Assembly: GCF_020386635.1 (NCBI RefSeq)
Contig: NZ_CP081942.1
Coordinates: 3,658,001 to 3,722,000, forward strand
Direction: 5' to 3'
From: Pseudomonas sp. MM211
GTDB lineage: Bacteria; Pseudomonadota; Gammaproteobacteria; Pseudomonadales; Pseudomonadaceae
DNA length: 64,000 nucleotides
Numbering within the stretch: the stretch's first letter is position 1; each line of letters starts with the position of its first letter. A program made the translations under genes and the position numbers. Below the pieces are notes generated by a model. That model did not search any database and was not told the origin of the DNA. It saw only the letters and a list, made by a program, of their open reading frames with translations. Below, in pieces: positions 16,448 to 24,680 of the stretch.

Positions 16448-17460
16448 GCGAAACCTTCCGCCTGGGCTTTCTGAATCGTGTCTACAGCCCGCACTTCACA
16501 CCGCAGGTGTACCAGGACGCCCTGGAGTTGTTCAGCGTGGCCGAGGCGCTCGGTTTCGACACCGGCTGGGTCGCCCAGCACCATCTCGGCTGCGAGAGCG
16601 GCCGCCTGCCCTCGCCCTTGCCACTGTTGGCCTCAGCAGCTCAGCGAACGCGGCGCATCGGCCTGGCAACCGGCATCATCGTACTGCCTCACGAACCCGC
16701 GCTGCGCCTGGCGGAAGACGCTGCCGTGCTCGACCTGCTCGCCGACGGCCGCTTGCAGCTGGGCCTTGGTGCCGGTTTCGACCCGGACAGTTTCAACGGT
16801 TTCGGTCAGGACATCGGTCGCCGCCACGACGAATACGACACGCGCATCGAACAGCTGCAGCGTTTCACAGGCGGCGCGCAACTGAACGCCAACGGCCAGA
16901 CCCTGAACCCGCCGGCTCACGGCCTGGCACAGCGAACCTGGGAAGCCACCTCCCGTGTCGAGCAGGTAGCCCTACGGGGTAACGGTTTGATCGTGGCGCC
17001 CAACCCCAACCTGCCTCCGTCCGCCAATACAGCCTTGATCCAGCGGTACCGCAATGCCTGGAACCACGCCCAGCAACCCTCACGGGTAGCCCTGGTGCGT
17101 GCCGTGTTCCCCGGCGCCGATGCCCATGATCCGGCTTCCAGCCTGAACCGGGACATTCGCGCCTATATCCACGGTAAGCAGAGTATCGGCTCCTACAACG
17201 CAGACGCCGCCGACGATTTCGCTGCCGCACTGGAGCGCCTGGATATCCTGCATGGCGACAGCGCCGGGATCGTCAGCCGGCTTTCACAGGGCCCGAATCT
17301 GGGCGCGGGCGATCAGTTGGTCGTGCAGGTGCAAACCCGCTCGACGCGCCTCGACGAAGCGATTCGCCACCTCGAGTTGATCGCCAAGGAGATCGCCCCA
17401 GCACTGGGCTGGAGACCTGCCGTTGCCAACCGCCCCACTCACAAGGTCGCTCTTTCATGA
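16444..17460 (+). CDS. LLM-class flavin-dependent oxidoreductase (luciferase-like), first of a paralogous pair
   Basis: A 338-residue bacterial-luciferase-like monooxygenase that should use reduced flavin and oxygen. The TIM-barrel start RLGFLNRVY, AEALGFDTGWVAQHHLG, ATGIIVLPHEPALRLAEDAAVLD and RLQLGLGAGFD are standard for the LLM family. The sequence aligns throughout with the next gene, including VALVRAVFPGAD and the ending EIAPALGWRPA, so the pair arose by duplication and may form a heterodimer like LuxA/LuxB or act on different substrates. Both ends overlap neighbours by ATGA, implying translational coupling. No substrate can be assigned. Confidence 0.88.
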   Translation: MSETFRLGFLNRVYSPHFTPQVYQDALELFSVAEALGFDTGWVAQHHLGCESGRLPSPLPLLASAAQRTRRIGLATGIIVLPHEPALRLAEDAAVLDLLADGRLQLGLGAGFDPDSFNGFGQDIGRRHDEYDTRIEQLQRFTGGAQLNANGQTLNPPAHGLAQRTWEATSRVEQVALRGNGLIVAPNPNLPPSANTALIQRYRNAWNHAQQPSRVALVRAVFPGADAHDPASSLNRDIRAYIHGKQSIGSYNADAADDFAAALERLDILHGDSAGIVSRLSQGPNLGAGDQLVVQVQTRSTRLDEAIRHLELIAKEIAPALGWRPAVANRPTHKVALS

Positions 17461-18500
17461 CCCAGCCTGCTCGCCCGCAACGCCCCTTCAAACTCGGCTT
17501 TCTCACCCACGCCTTCGGCCGCGATCCGCGTCAGGCGTATCGCGACCTGATCGAACAGTTCGAGGTGGCCGAAGCCCTTGGTTTCGATGGCGGCTGGATC
17601 GCCCAGCACCACCTTAGCGGTGGTTTCGGGCAATTGCCTTCACCATTGGTATTGCTGTCGGCGGTAGCTGCACGCACCCGCCTTATCGAGCTGGGTACCG
17701 CAGTGATCGTCCTGCCATTGGAAGACACCCTGCGCCTGGCCGAAGACGCCGCCGTTCTCGACCAGTTGAGTGAAGGCCGCGTACAGCTGGGCCTCGGCAG
17801 CGGCGGCGCAAATCTGGGCGTATTCGAAGCGTTCGATCGTGATCCGGATCGTCGCCAGGATGATTTCCAAAACGGCGTACAACGGTTGCAAGAGATCCTC
17901 TCGGGAACACCGCTCACCGGCAGCGCCAGCTTGCAGCCGCCTGGCGAGGCGCTGGGTAACCGGCTCTGGCATTCACACGGCAGCCCACAAGGCGCGGCGC
18001 ATGCTGCGCAGCAAGGCAACGGGTTGCTGCTCGGAACCGCCACCCACGATCCGCTGACCGTGCAGAAACCATTGGCCGATGCCTATCTGAACGCCTGGCA
18101 ACACACCAACCGTTCGCCTCGCATCGGCGTGGTTCGCGCGGTATTCCCAGCGGCCGACCGGCAGAGTGCCCAGGCCGAGCTGGCAGCCGATATCGAATTG
18201 CATGTACCAAGGCTGATTCGTGAAGGGCTGATGGATGAGGCTGCGAACCTCGAGCAGCACCTGCAACTGCTCAACGTTCACCACGGCCATCCGGAGGAGA
18301 TCATCCGCAGCCTGCGCAATGATCCATCCTTGCTACCCTATGCCGACTATTTCATTGCGGTCGTACAATCGGAAAGCTCGACCCAGGCACAGGTTCTTCG
18401 CCGCCTGGAAACCATCGCCCGGGATATCGCCCCCGCGCTTGGCTGGACGCCCGCCAATGCCGGACACGCTACCGCTCGGGATCGCTTGCCGCTGCAGTGA
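17457..18500 (+). CDS. LLM-class flavin-dependent oxidoreductase (luciferase-like), second of a paralogous pair
   Basis: A 347-residue luciferase-like protein closely related to the preceding gene: KLGFLTHAFGRD, AEALGFDGGWIAQHHLS, LGTAVIVLPLEDTLRLAED, VQLGLGSGG, IGVVRAVFPAADRQ, ending DIAPALGWTPANAG. The start overlaps the previous stop (ATGA). The next gene follows after a 23-bp gap with its own GGAG. The shared C-terminal phrase in both paralogues and the intact barrel suggest both are functional. No flavin reductase of the SsuE/MsuE type is encoded in the window, so the FMNH2 donor must come from elsewhere. Confidence 0.88.
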   Translation: MTQPARPQRPFKLGFLTHAFGRDPRQAYRDLIEQFEVAEALGFDGGWIAQHHLSGGFGQLPSPLVLLSAVAARTRLIELGTAVIVLPLEDTLRLAEDAAVLDQLSEGRVQLGLGSGGANLGVFEAFDRDPDRRQDDFQNGVQRLQEILSGTPLTGSASLQPPGEALGNRLWHSHGSPQGAAHAAQQGNGLLLGTATHDPLTVQKPLADAYLNAWQHTNRSPRIGVVRAVFPAADRQSAQAELAADIELHVPRLIREGLMDEAANLEQHLQLLNVHHGHPEEIIRSLRNDPSLLPYADYFIAVVQSESSTQAQVLRRLETIARDIAPALGWTPANAGHATARDRLPLQ

Positions 18501-18523
18501 GTGTTTCCCCCGGAGCCCGCACC

Positions 18524-19540
18524 ATGAGCCTTTCGATCAGTTGGAAACTCCCGGCAATACCCAACGCAGCCAGCGGCGTCGGTGCCTGGATTCAGGTCGC
18601 CCAAGCCGCCGAATATGCCGGCCTCGATGGCCTTTTCATCCCCAGCGGGCCCGGATACCCGGAGAGTTTCACCGTGGCGGCGGCGCTCTGCGCGCACACC
18701 TCGCGGCTGAAGCTGACCACCAGCCTGTCGACCGAAGTGATGTTGCCTGCCGCACTAGCGGCAGCCGCCCAGAGCCTGCAGTCGATCAGCCATGGTCGCC
18801 TGCAGCTGCATCTGCCTGACAGCGATCAGAACAGCGTTCGGCGAACCTTCGGTGAACTGCTCAATCGCGATCAGCGCAACGAGCGCATCGGCGAGTACCT
18901 GCATATCCTCAGCCACCTGCTGAAGCCAGACAGTGAGCCGCTGGATTTCTCCGGGCGCTACTTTCAACTGGAAAATGCCGGTCTGGCCCGTCGTGACATC
19001 ACGCCTCCTCCACTGCTGCTGGATGACACCCTGAGCCCCCAGCTGATCGCCAGCCATGCTGGCCAATGCCTGCTGCAGGCCGATCATCCGCAGCGCCTGG
19101 CAGCCAATCTGCAGCGACTGCGTGACGCCGCCGGTCAACAGTCGCGGTCGCTGGGCTTCGCGACCCGACTGGGACTGATCGTGCGTGACGACGCCGAGCA
19201 AGCCTGGCGGGAGGCAGCGGCCTGGCTAGAGCGACAGTCGGCCAGCCCGCTGGCTATCGCCGGCTACGGTGACGCCCGGGTGGTCGGCCTGGCTAGCAAC
19301 GCGGTAAGGCGCTTCGAGCTTTACCCAAACATCTGGCAGCCGGTTGCGGGCCTGCCACCGCTGCTGGTCGGCAGCATCGATCAGGTAGTCGCCAGGCTCG
19401 AAGAGCTGCATGCCGTGGGTATCGGTCATGTGCTGCTGGAATCCTGGCCATCGGTGCAGGAGATATTGCGCCTGGGCGAGCAGGTGCTGCCGCGCCTGAG
19501 AGCCAAGGGCATCGAGATTGGAGAATTCACTGCGTGCTGA
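18524..19540 (+). CDS. LLM-class flavin-dependent oxidoreductase, divergent member
   Basis: A 338-residue protein with the SsuD-like beginning SISWKLPAIPNAASGVGAWIQVAQAAEYAGLDGLFIP, but shortened in the middle compared with alkanesulfonate monooxygenases. TTSLSTEVMLPAALAAAAQSLQSIS and GRLQLHLP mark the barrel. The C-terminal part (LVGSIDQVVARLEELHAVGIGHVLLESWP) matches the end of the following gene. I chose the ATG at 18524, with GGAG eight bases upstream. A GTG at 18497 overlapping the previous stop would add nine residues. The GTG of the next gene overlaps this stop. Weak conservation of the central region means it could be a non-catalytic partner of the next gene; that is inference. Confidence 0.82.
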   Translation: MSLSISWKLPAIPNAASGVGAWIQVAQAAEYAGLDGLFIPSGPGYPESFTVAAALCAHTSRLKLTTSLSTEVMLPAALAAAAQSLQSISHGRLQLHLPDSDQNSVRRTFGELLNRDQRNERIGEYLHILSHLLKPDSEPLDFSGRYFQLENAGLARRDITPPPLLLDDTLSPQLIASHAGQCLLQADHPQRLAANLQRLRDAAGQQSRSLGFATRLGLIVRDDAEQAWREAAAWLERQSASPLAIAGYGDARVVGLASNAVRRFELYPNIWQPVAGLPPLLVGSIDQVVARLEELHAVGIGHVLLESWPSVQEILRLGEQVLPRLRAKGIEIGEFTAC

Positions 19541-20667
19541 GCCATAACCCCGCTGTCGAAGTGAACTGGTTTCTGCCCACCAATGGTGATGGCCGCCACC
19601 TGACCAGCAGCGGCTTGCCGCGTGCCGCACTGTTCCAGCAGGGCGACCGTGCACCAACCCTGGACTACCTAAGGCAGATCGTTCGCGCAGCGCAACTGAG
19701 CGCCTTCGACGCGATCATGATTCCCACCGCCAGTGGTTTCGAGGATCCGTGGCTGATCGCCTCGGTGCTCGCCCAGGAAGTCCAGAATCTGCGCTTCCTG
19801 CTGACCGTGCGGCCCGGGGCTGAGCTGCCCGCCTATACCCTGCACAAGGCCGCGACCCTGCAGCGGATCTGCGGCGACCGCCTGGCCTTGCACATCGTCA
19901 CCGGTTCCAGTCGCTTCGAACAACGCGCTCTGGGCGACTTTCTCGAGCATGACGAGCGCTATGCGCGTACCGAGGAATTTCTCCAGCTGTTTCAGGCACT
20001 CTGGGCTGGTGAGGGACGCCACCATCAAGGTAGCCATTACCGAACCGGCCCCCTGGAACTGGAAACACCTGAAGGCCCACTGCCGGCGCTCTACTTCGGT
20101 GGTGCCTCCGCCGCGGCGCAGCGCGTGGCCGCCTGCCAGGCCCATGTCTACTTGATGTGGGGCGAACCGCCGGCCATGATCCAAGAACGCATCGGGCAGA
20201 TGCGGGCGCAGGCGAGCAACGTCGGCCGCGAGCTGCGCTTTGGCCTGCGCATGCACATATTCACTGCTCCCAGCAGCGAACAGGCCTGGGCGAAGGTCGA
20301 GGGGCTGCTCAAGGAAATCCCCAGAAACGCCATCGAGCAGGCGCAGCAGCAGTTCGACACCTACGAGTCGGTGGGCCAGTCACGGCAGAACGAGCTGCAC
20401 CGAGGCCGCCAGCTCGGCGCTCGGGAACTGGAAGTCTCGCCCAATCTCTGGGCGGGCGTCGGTCTGGTTAGGGGCGGCGCAGGCACTGCACTGGTCGGCA
20501 GTTACGATGAGGTAGTGGAACGACTCGAGGAGTATCGCAAGCTGGGCGTCAGCAGCTTCACCCTCTCCGGCTACCCGCACCTGGAAGAAGCCCTGCACCT
20601 GGGCAGTGAGTTGCTACCGCGCCTGAAGCGCCTACCCGGCTGGCAAGCGGCACCCATAAAGCTCTGA
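19534..20667 (+). CDS. Alkanesulfonate monooxygenase-like LLM flavoprotein (SsuD-related)
   Basis: A 377-residue SsuD-like enzyme; the family desulfonates alkanesulfonates with FMNH2 and O2, releasing sulfite and an aldehyde. Visible: EVNWFLPTNGDGRHL, RAAQLSAFDAIMIPTASGFEDPW, FLLTVRPGAELPAYTLHKAATLQ, HIVTGSSRFEQRALGDFLEHDERYARTEEFL, YFGGASAAAQRVAA, and the C-terminal LVGSYDEVVERLEEYRKLGVSSFTLSGYPHLEEA, all as in SsuD. The GTG start (19534) overlaps the previous stop. It ends the LLM run; the sigma-54 regulator lies convergently 12 bp beyond. Of the five LLM genes this has the clearest sulfur assignment and supports the organosulfur reading of the operon. Confidence 0.88.
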   Translation: MLSHNPAVEVNWFLPTNGDGRHLTSSGLPRAALFQQGDRAPTLDYLRQIVRAAQLSAFDAIMIPTASGFEDPWLIASVLAQEVQNLRFLLTVRPGAELPAYTLHKAATLQRICGDRLALHIVTGSSRFEQRALGDFLEHDERYARTEEFLQLFQALWAGEGRHHQGSHYRTGPLELETPEGPLPALYFGGASAAAQRVAACQAHVYLMWGEPPAMIQERIGQMRAQASNVGRELRFGLRMHIFTAPSSEQAWAKVEGLLKEIPRNAIEQAQQQFDTYESVGQSRQNELHRGRQLGARELEVSPNLWAGVGLVRGGAGTALVGSYDEVVERLEEYRKLGVSSFTLSGYPHLEEALHLGSELLPRLKRLPGWQAAPIKL

Positions 20668-20679
20668 AAAAGGCGCCAC

Positions 20680-21756
20680 TCAGCGTCCTTTGAGCAGCCC
20701 ATGGTTGACCAGCAACGTGCGCATGGCGTTACGGGTGATACCCAGCAACGCGGCGCTGCGCACCTGGTTGTAGCTGGACCAGGTGTAAGCTTCGCGCACC
20801 AGCAACTCTTCCAGGTCCTTGAACAGCGACTCGCCCGGCACCTCGAACAGACGCTGGATCTGCTCGCGGATCACTTCCTGAGGCAAGCGTGGTACGCCAC
20901 TGCCAACGCTCGAGTGGCGCGAGGCTGCCAACCCGCCACCGGAGAACTTGAGATCTTCCGGGCGGATGACCTTTCCTGTTGCCACCAGCAGCGCCAGGTG
21001 CACGATGTTTTCCAGCTCGCGAATATTGCCGGGCCAGGCGTAATCGAGCAGCGCAGTGACCGCTGCTTCTGAAAACATCGGCGGCGCGATCTTCATCCGC
21101 AGGCAGTAGCGATCACGGAAATGCTCGGCCAGTGGCAGCACGTCGAGAGGACGATCGCGCAGTGGCAGGACATCCACCCGTGCCACATTGATTCGGTAGA
21201 ACAGGTCGAGCCGGAAGTTCTCGGCTTCGACAGCCTGCTCCAGATCCACGTTGGTGGCGGTAACCAGGCGAATATCCACCTTGATCGGTTTGCGCGAACC
21301 GACACGAACGATTTCCTGCTCCTGCAGCGCACGCAGCAATTTCACCTGCAAGGACAATGGCAGATCACCGATTTCGTCGAGGAACAGCGTGCCGCCGTCG
21401 GCCTCTTCGAACCAGCCGATGCGCCGCCCGGTGGCACCCGAAAAAGCGCCAGCCTCATGGCCGAACAGCTCGCTCTCGGCGAGGTTCTCGTTGATCGCCC
21501 CGCAGTTCACCGCAACGAAATTACCCTTGCGCCCGCTGGTGCGGTGCAGATGCCGAGCCACCAGTTCCTTGCCGGTGCCAGTTTCACCGTGAATCAGCAC
21601 CGGAACGTCAGCCGGGCCCAGGCGCTGCAGATAGTCGAGCAGCTCCCGCGAACGCGGGTCGTTGAACACCAGCGCCTTGGCGCGGATGGACAGCGGCTGA
21701 TCATCCCCTCCCGGGAGGGTCAGTACGGCAGATTGGTTCTCGGCAAGGCTTTTCAT
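20680..21756 (-). CDS. Sigma-54-dependent transcriptional activator without input domain (SfnR-like)
   Basis: A 358-residue enhancer-binding protein. It has only about 28 residues before the AAA+ domain, so there is no receiver, PAS or GAF sensor. Walker A is GETGTGKE; the sigma-54 contact loop reads GAFSGA instead of the usual GAFTGA; Walker B is [14 protein letters not shown]; the arginine-finger region [20 protein letters not shown] is intact. A Fis-type helix-turn-helix ends the protein ([26 protein letters not shown]). The architecture equals SfnR, which activates dimethylsulfone/organosulfur genes in Pseudomonas and is itself controlled by its level under sulfur limitation. It is the obvious candidate to act at the sigma-54 promoters at 4094, 4250, 7409, 7606 and 11731. 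Its own upstream region (21757-21917) is A/T-rich. Confidence 0.9.
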   Translation of the reverse strand: MKSLAENQSAVLTLPGGDDQPLSIRAKALVFNDPRSRELLDYLQRLGPADVPVLIHGETGTGKELVARHLHRTSGRKGNFVAVNCGAINENLAESELFGHEAGAFSGATGRRIGWFEEADGGTLFLDEIGDLPLSLQVKLLRALQEQEIVRVGSRKPIKVDIRLVTATNVDLEQAVEAENFRLDLFYRINVARVDVLPLRDRPLDVLPLAEHFRDRYCLRMKIAPPMFSEAAVTALLDYAWPGNIRELENIVHLALLVATGKVIRPEDLKFSGGGLAASRHSSVGSGVPRLPQEVIREQIQRLFEVPGESLFKDLEELLVREAYTWSSYNQVRSAALLGITRNAMRTLLVNHGLLKGR

Positions 21757-21917
21757 CCGTCGACTCTGGGCAGTTCGTTCTGGTTTAAAAGCACAATACT
21801 GATCAGCGACTTATAACAATAAATAATATATTTTTATATCCTAATAACCCTTATGCCATCTCGGCTTCTCCTTCGCCAGACACCAGAACCGCGCTCCAGA
21901 GCACCGCTCGGCCTCTG

Positions 21918-22688
21918 TCAGCCTGCATGGCTCCAGCGCCCGTGCAGCCACCTCGCCGCGGCATCGAGCAGAAAACCCAGCACACCGATCAACAGCACCA
22001 TGGCCATCAGCTCCGAGTAGGCCAGGCGGTCGCGCGTGTCGAGGATGTAGTAACCCAGGCCGGCACTGACACCGAGCATCTCGCAGGGCACCAGCACGAT
22101 CCAGAGAATGCCGATGGCCAGGCGCACGCCGGTCAGCACGTGGCCGACGATGCCGGGCAGGATCACCCGCAGCAGGGTTTCCCGGCGCGTCGCGCTGAGG
22201 CTGCGTGCCAACTGCAGCCAGCGGCTGTCGAGCTGCTTCACACCAGCGGCGGTATTGAGCAGGATCGGCCACACGGCGGCAAAGGCCAGCAGGAAGTAGA
22301 TTGGCTGATCACCGACGCCCATCAGCATCACCGCGATGGGCATCCACGACAGTGGCGAGATCATGCGCAGGAACTGGAATGCCGGTGTGGTCGCCCATTC
22401 CAGATGACGCAGGCTGCCTACCAGCAAGCCCAGTGGCACGCCGATAAGTAATGCCAGGCCCAAGCCAATGAAAATGCGCCTGAGGCTCACCAATACGTGC
22501 TCGGCAAGCTCCGGGCGTTGAAGTAGTTCGATCAGGCTGACCAGGGTGGCCTGGGGCGTGAACAGCGCTGCCAAGCCCTCGCCACCGCTGAACAACGCCA
22601 TCAGCAGCCACCACAAGCCGAACAGGCTAAACAGACCGAGTACGCCAAGCCCCCAGGGCCCGGCGTGTGTGCGTAGCAGGTTGATCAA
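21918..22688 (-). CDS. ABC transporter permease (nitrate/sulfonate/taurine type, SsuC/TauC-like)
   Basis: A 256-residue inner-membrane permease with six predicted helices. The EAA loop is RSLSATRRETLLRVILPGIVGHVLTGVRLA. GLGYYILDTRDRLAYSELMAMVLLIGVLGFLLD at the C-terminus is the TauC/SsuC ending. The frame opens with TTG at 22688, overlapping the stop of the binding-protein gene (TTGA), which indicates coupling. It is the last gene of the minus-strand operon beginning at 26322. The family transports nitrate, sulfonates, taurine, thiamine precursors or riboflavin; the substrate is not fixed by this subunit. Confidence 0.9.
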   Translation of the reverse strand: MINLLRTHAGPWGLGVLGLFSLFGLWWLLMALFSGGEGLAALFTPQATLVSLIELLQRPELAEHVLVSLRRIFIGLGLALLIGVPLGLLVGSLRHLEWATTPAFQFLRMISPLSWMPIAVMLMGVGDQPIYFLLAFAAVWPILLNTAAGVKQLDSRWLQLARSLSATRRETLLRVILPGIVGHVLTGVRLAIGILWIVLVPCEMLGVSAGLGYYILDTRDRLAYSELMAMVLLIGVLGFLLDAAARWLHGRWSHAG

Positions 22689-23884
22689 ACGGTAATCTCC
22701 TCGACCCGCTCGAAGCTGTCCGGCGCACCGAATGCCTTGAGGCCACCAACCGACTCGATGGCCGTGCGTACGAAACGATCATCGACCAGATCGCGGGCTG
22801 TGGCGGCCGGGTCGAGGCTGGCGAGAAAGCCATTATTGCCTTCGATCAGGGTGCCCTTCAGGCGACGAACCAGTTCCTCGGTGTAGCTGGGGAACGGATA
22901 GGGCTGGAAGTCGATGCGCTTGTCGGCCCAGTCACCATGCTGAATGGCGCCGCTGGCCAGGTAGGCTTCACGCTCGCTGGCTGCCGGGGCCAGAACCTGC
23001 CTGAGCACTTGCGGGGTGTGCGGCGTGTAGCGATTGCTGCCGTCCTTGGACAGCAACTGCGCGGCCTCTTCGCGATGGTCACGGGTCCACAACTGCGCTT
23101 TGACGATGGCGTTGACGACCTTCTGCGACCACTCCGGTCGGTTGTTCAGGTCGTGTTCATGCATGAACACCACGCAGCAGGCGTGATTGCGCCACACATC
23201 GCCGGTGAAGCGCTGGATACGGCCGACCTTGAGGTTTTCCGCCAGGGCGTTGAACGGCTCGGCGACGATGTAGCCGGCGATACGCTTGCTGGCCAGGGCT
23301 GGCGGCATGTCCGAAGGTGCCAGCACGATCAGGTTGACCTCATTGGCGGCGAGGTTGGCAGTGGTCGCCTTGCTCACCGCCGTCAGGCCGGCGTCACGCA
23401 GCAGCTGTTGCACCACTACGTTATGAATCGAATACCAGAACGGGATGGCGACGGTCTTGCCGCCCAGTTGCTTCACATCGGTAATATCCGGCGCCACGGT
23501 CAGGCCGGAGCCGCCGACATGGTTCCAGGCCACGACCTTGGCTGGCACCTTGCTGCCGTATCGTGCCCAGACGGTCATCGGCGATAGCAGGTGAATGACG
23601 TTCACCTGGCCGGAGATGAACGCCTCGATCACCTGGGCCCAGCTACGCAACAGCACCGGGCGTTCGGACTTGATGCCTTCGGCCTCGAACAGGCCGTTGT
23701 TGTGCGCCACCAGCAGCGGCGTGGCGTCGGTGATCGGCAGGTAGCCGATGCGCACCGGCGCGTCGGGCTCGCTGGCCGCCCGCGCCTGCAGGCTGTTCAG
23801 CAAAGGCAATGCGCCGGCTGCGGTCAGCAGCGTGGCGAGTTTGAGAATGTCACGTCGGGAATGGGTCGGATCGTCCAGGCACAT
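22685..23884 (-). CDS. ABC transporter substrate-binding protein (NrtA/SsuA-like), Tat signal
   Basis: A 399-residue periplasmic solute receptor. THSRRDILKLATLLTAAGALPLL is a twin-arginine-like signal ending ARA. The mature part starts VRIGYLPITDATPLLVAHNNGLF, as in the nitrate/sulfonate/bicarbonate (NMT1/NrtA) family, and contains VIEAFISGQVNVIHLLSPM and GKTVAIPFWYSIHNVVVQQLL. The ATG at 23884 has GGAG eight bases upstream and lies 35 bp inside the end of the ATPase gene; longer in-frame extensions only read through that gene. The same receptor type in sulfonate systems fits the regional theme, but the binding site cannot be read from sequence alone. Confidence 0.9.
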   Translation of the reverse strand: MCLDDPTHSRRDILKLATLLTAAGALPLLNSLQARAASEPDAPVRIGYLPITDATPLLVAHNNGLFEAEGIKSERPVLLRSWAQVIEAFISGQVNVIHLLSPMTVWARYGSKVPAKVVAWNHVGGSGLTVAPDITDVKQLGGKTVAIPFWYSIHNVVVQQLLRDAGLTAVSKATTANLAANEVNLIVLAPSDMPPALASKRIAGYIVAEPFNALAENLKVGRIQRFTGDVWRNHACCVVFMHEHDLNNRPEWSQKVVNAIVKAQLWTRDHREEAAQLLSKDGSNRYTPHTPQVLRQVLAPAASEREAYLASGAIQHGDWADKRIDFQPYPFPSYTEELVRRLKGTLIEGNNGFLASLDPAATARDLVDDRFVRTAIESVGGLKAFGAPDSFERVEEITV

Positions 23885-24680
23885 GTTGTGGCTCCTGCAG
23901 GGGTGAGGGTGCGTGATCGCGGCTCGCCCGCCGTAGGGTTTTGAGGATGTCGACGCGTAGCGCGCCAAGCTCGTCGACCAGATCCGCACGCGGGTGCGGC
24001 AGGTCGATGTGCCACTCGCCCAACGTGCGCGCCGGGGTGTCGCCCAGTAGCAGAATACGTTCGGAGAGCAGCAGCGCTTCATCGATGTCATGGGTGATCA
24101 GCACGGCTGCGGTGCGCTGTTCACGGATGATTTTCAGCAGCAACTGCTGCATCTGCGCCCGGGTCACTTCGTCCAGGGCGCCAAAGGGTTCGTCGAGCAG
24201 CAGTACATGCGGCTCGCGCGCCAGGCAGCGGGCCAGCGCAGTGCGCTGCGCCATGCCACCTGAAAGCTCCGCCGGATAGCGGCCGCGAGCCTGGCTCAGG
24301 CCCACCGCGGCGATGGCGCGATCGATCAGCGCCTCGCGCTGGGCTGCCTCACGGCGTGGCTGCCGAGTGAAATCCAGGCCGAAGGCGACGTTCTTTTCCA
24401 ACGTCAGCCAGGGCAACAGCGACGGATCCTGAAAGGCCACCGCCACCCGCGGATGAGGGCCACGCAAGGTTTCGCCGAACAGCTCCACCCTGCCCTGGCC
24501 CGGCTGCTGCAACCCGGCCAACACCCGCAGCAGGCTGGACTTGCCTACGCCGCTGGGGCCAAGAATGCTCACCACCTCGCCAGCCTGCAGATCGAGCTGA
24601 AACCCTTCGAGCACTTGCTGCCAGCCTGTGCCCTGCGGGTAAGCAAGACCGATGTCCCGGGCCTGCAGTACCGTGCTCAC
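23850..24680 (-). CDS. ABC transporter ATP-binding protein (SsuB/TauB-like)
   Basis: A 276-residue ATPase for the permease at 21918. Walker A GPSGVGKSS, Q-loop AVAFQDPSLLPWLT, signature LSGGMAQRTALARCLA, Walker B LLLDEPFGALD and the switch His (LITHDIDEALLL) are all present. It starts with GTG at 24680, overlapping the stop of the flavoprotein gene (GTGA). The C-terminus extends about 12 codons into the binding-protein gene. The gene order flavoprotein-ATPase-receptor-permease with four-base overlaps suggests import and oxidation of one compound. Confidence 0.9.
   Translation of the reverse strand: MSTVLQARDIGLAYPQGTGWQQVLEGFQLDLQAGEVVSILGPSGVGKSSLLRVLAGLQQPGQGRVELFGETLRGPHPRVAVAFQDPSLLPWLTLEKNVAFGLDFTRQPRREAAQREALIDRAIAAVGLSQARGRYPAELSGGMAQRTALARCLAREPHVLLLDEPFGALDEVTRAQMQQLLLKIIREQRTAAVLITHDIDEALLLSERILLLGDTPARTLGEWHIDLPHPRADLVDELGALRVDILKTLRRASRDHAPSPLQEPQHVPGRSDPFPT

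Noticed and set aside
16444..18500. Idea that the luciferase-like pair are luxA/luxB
   Set aside because: No luxCDE fatty-acid reductase genes and no LuxAB-specific features; general LLM oxygenases are far more likely.
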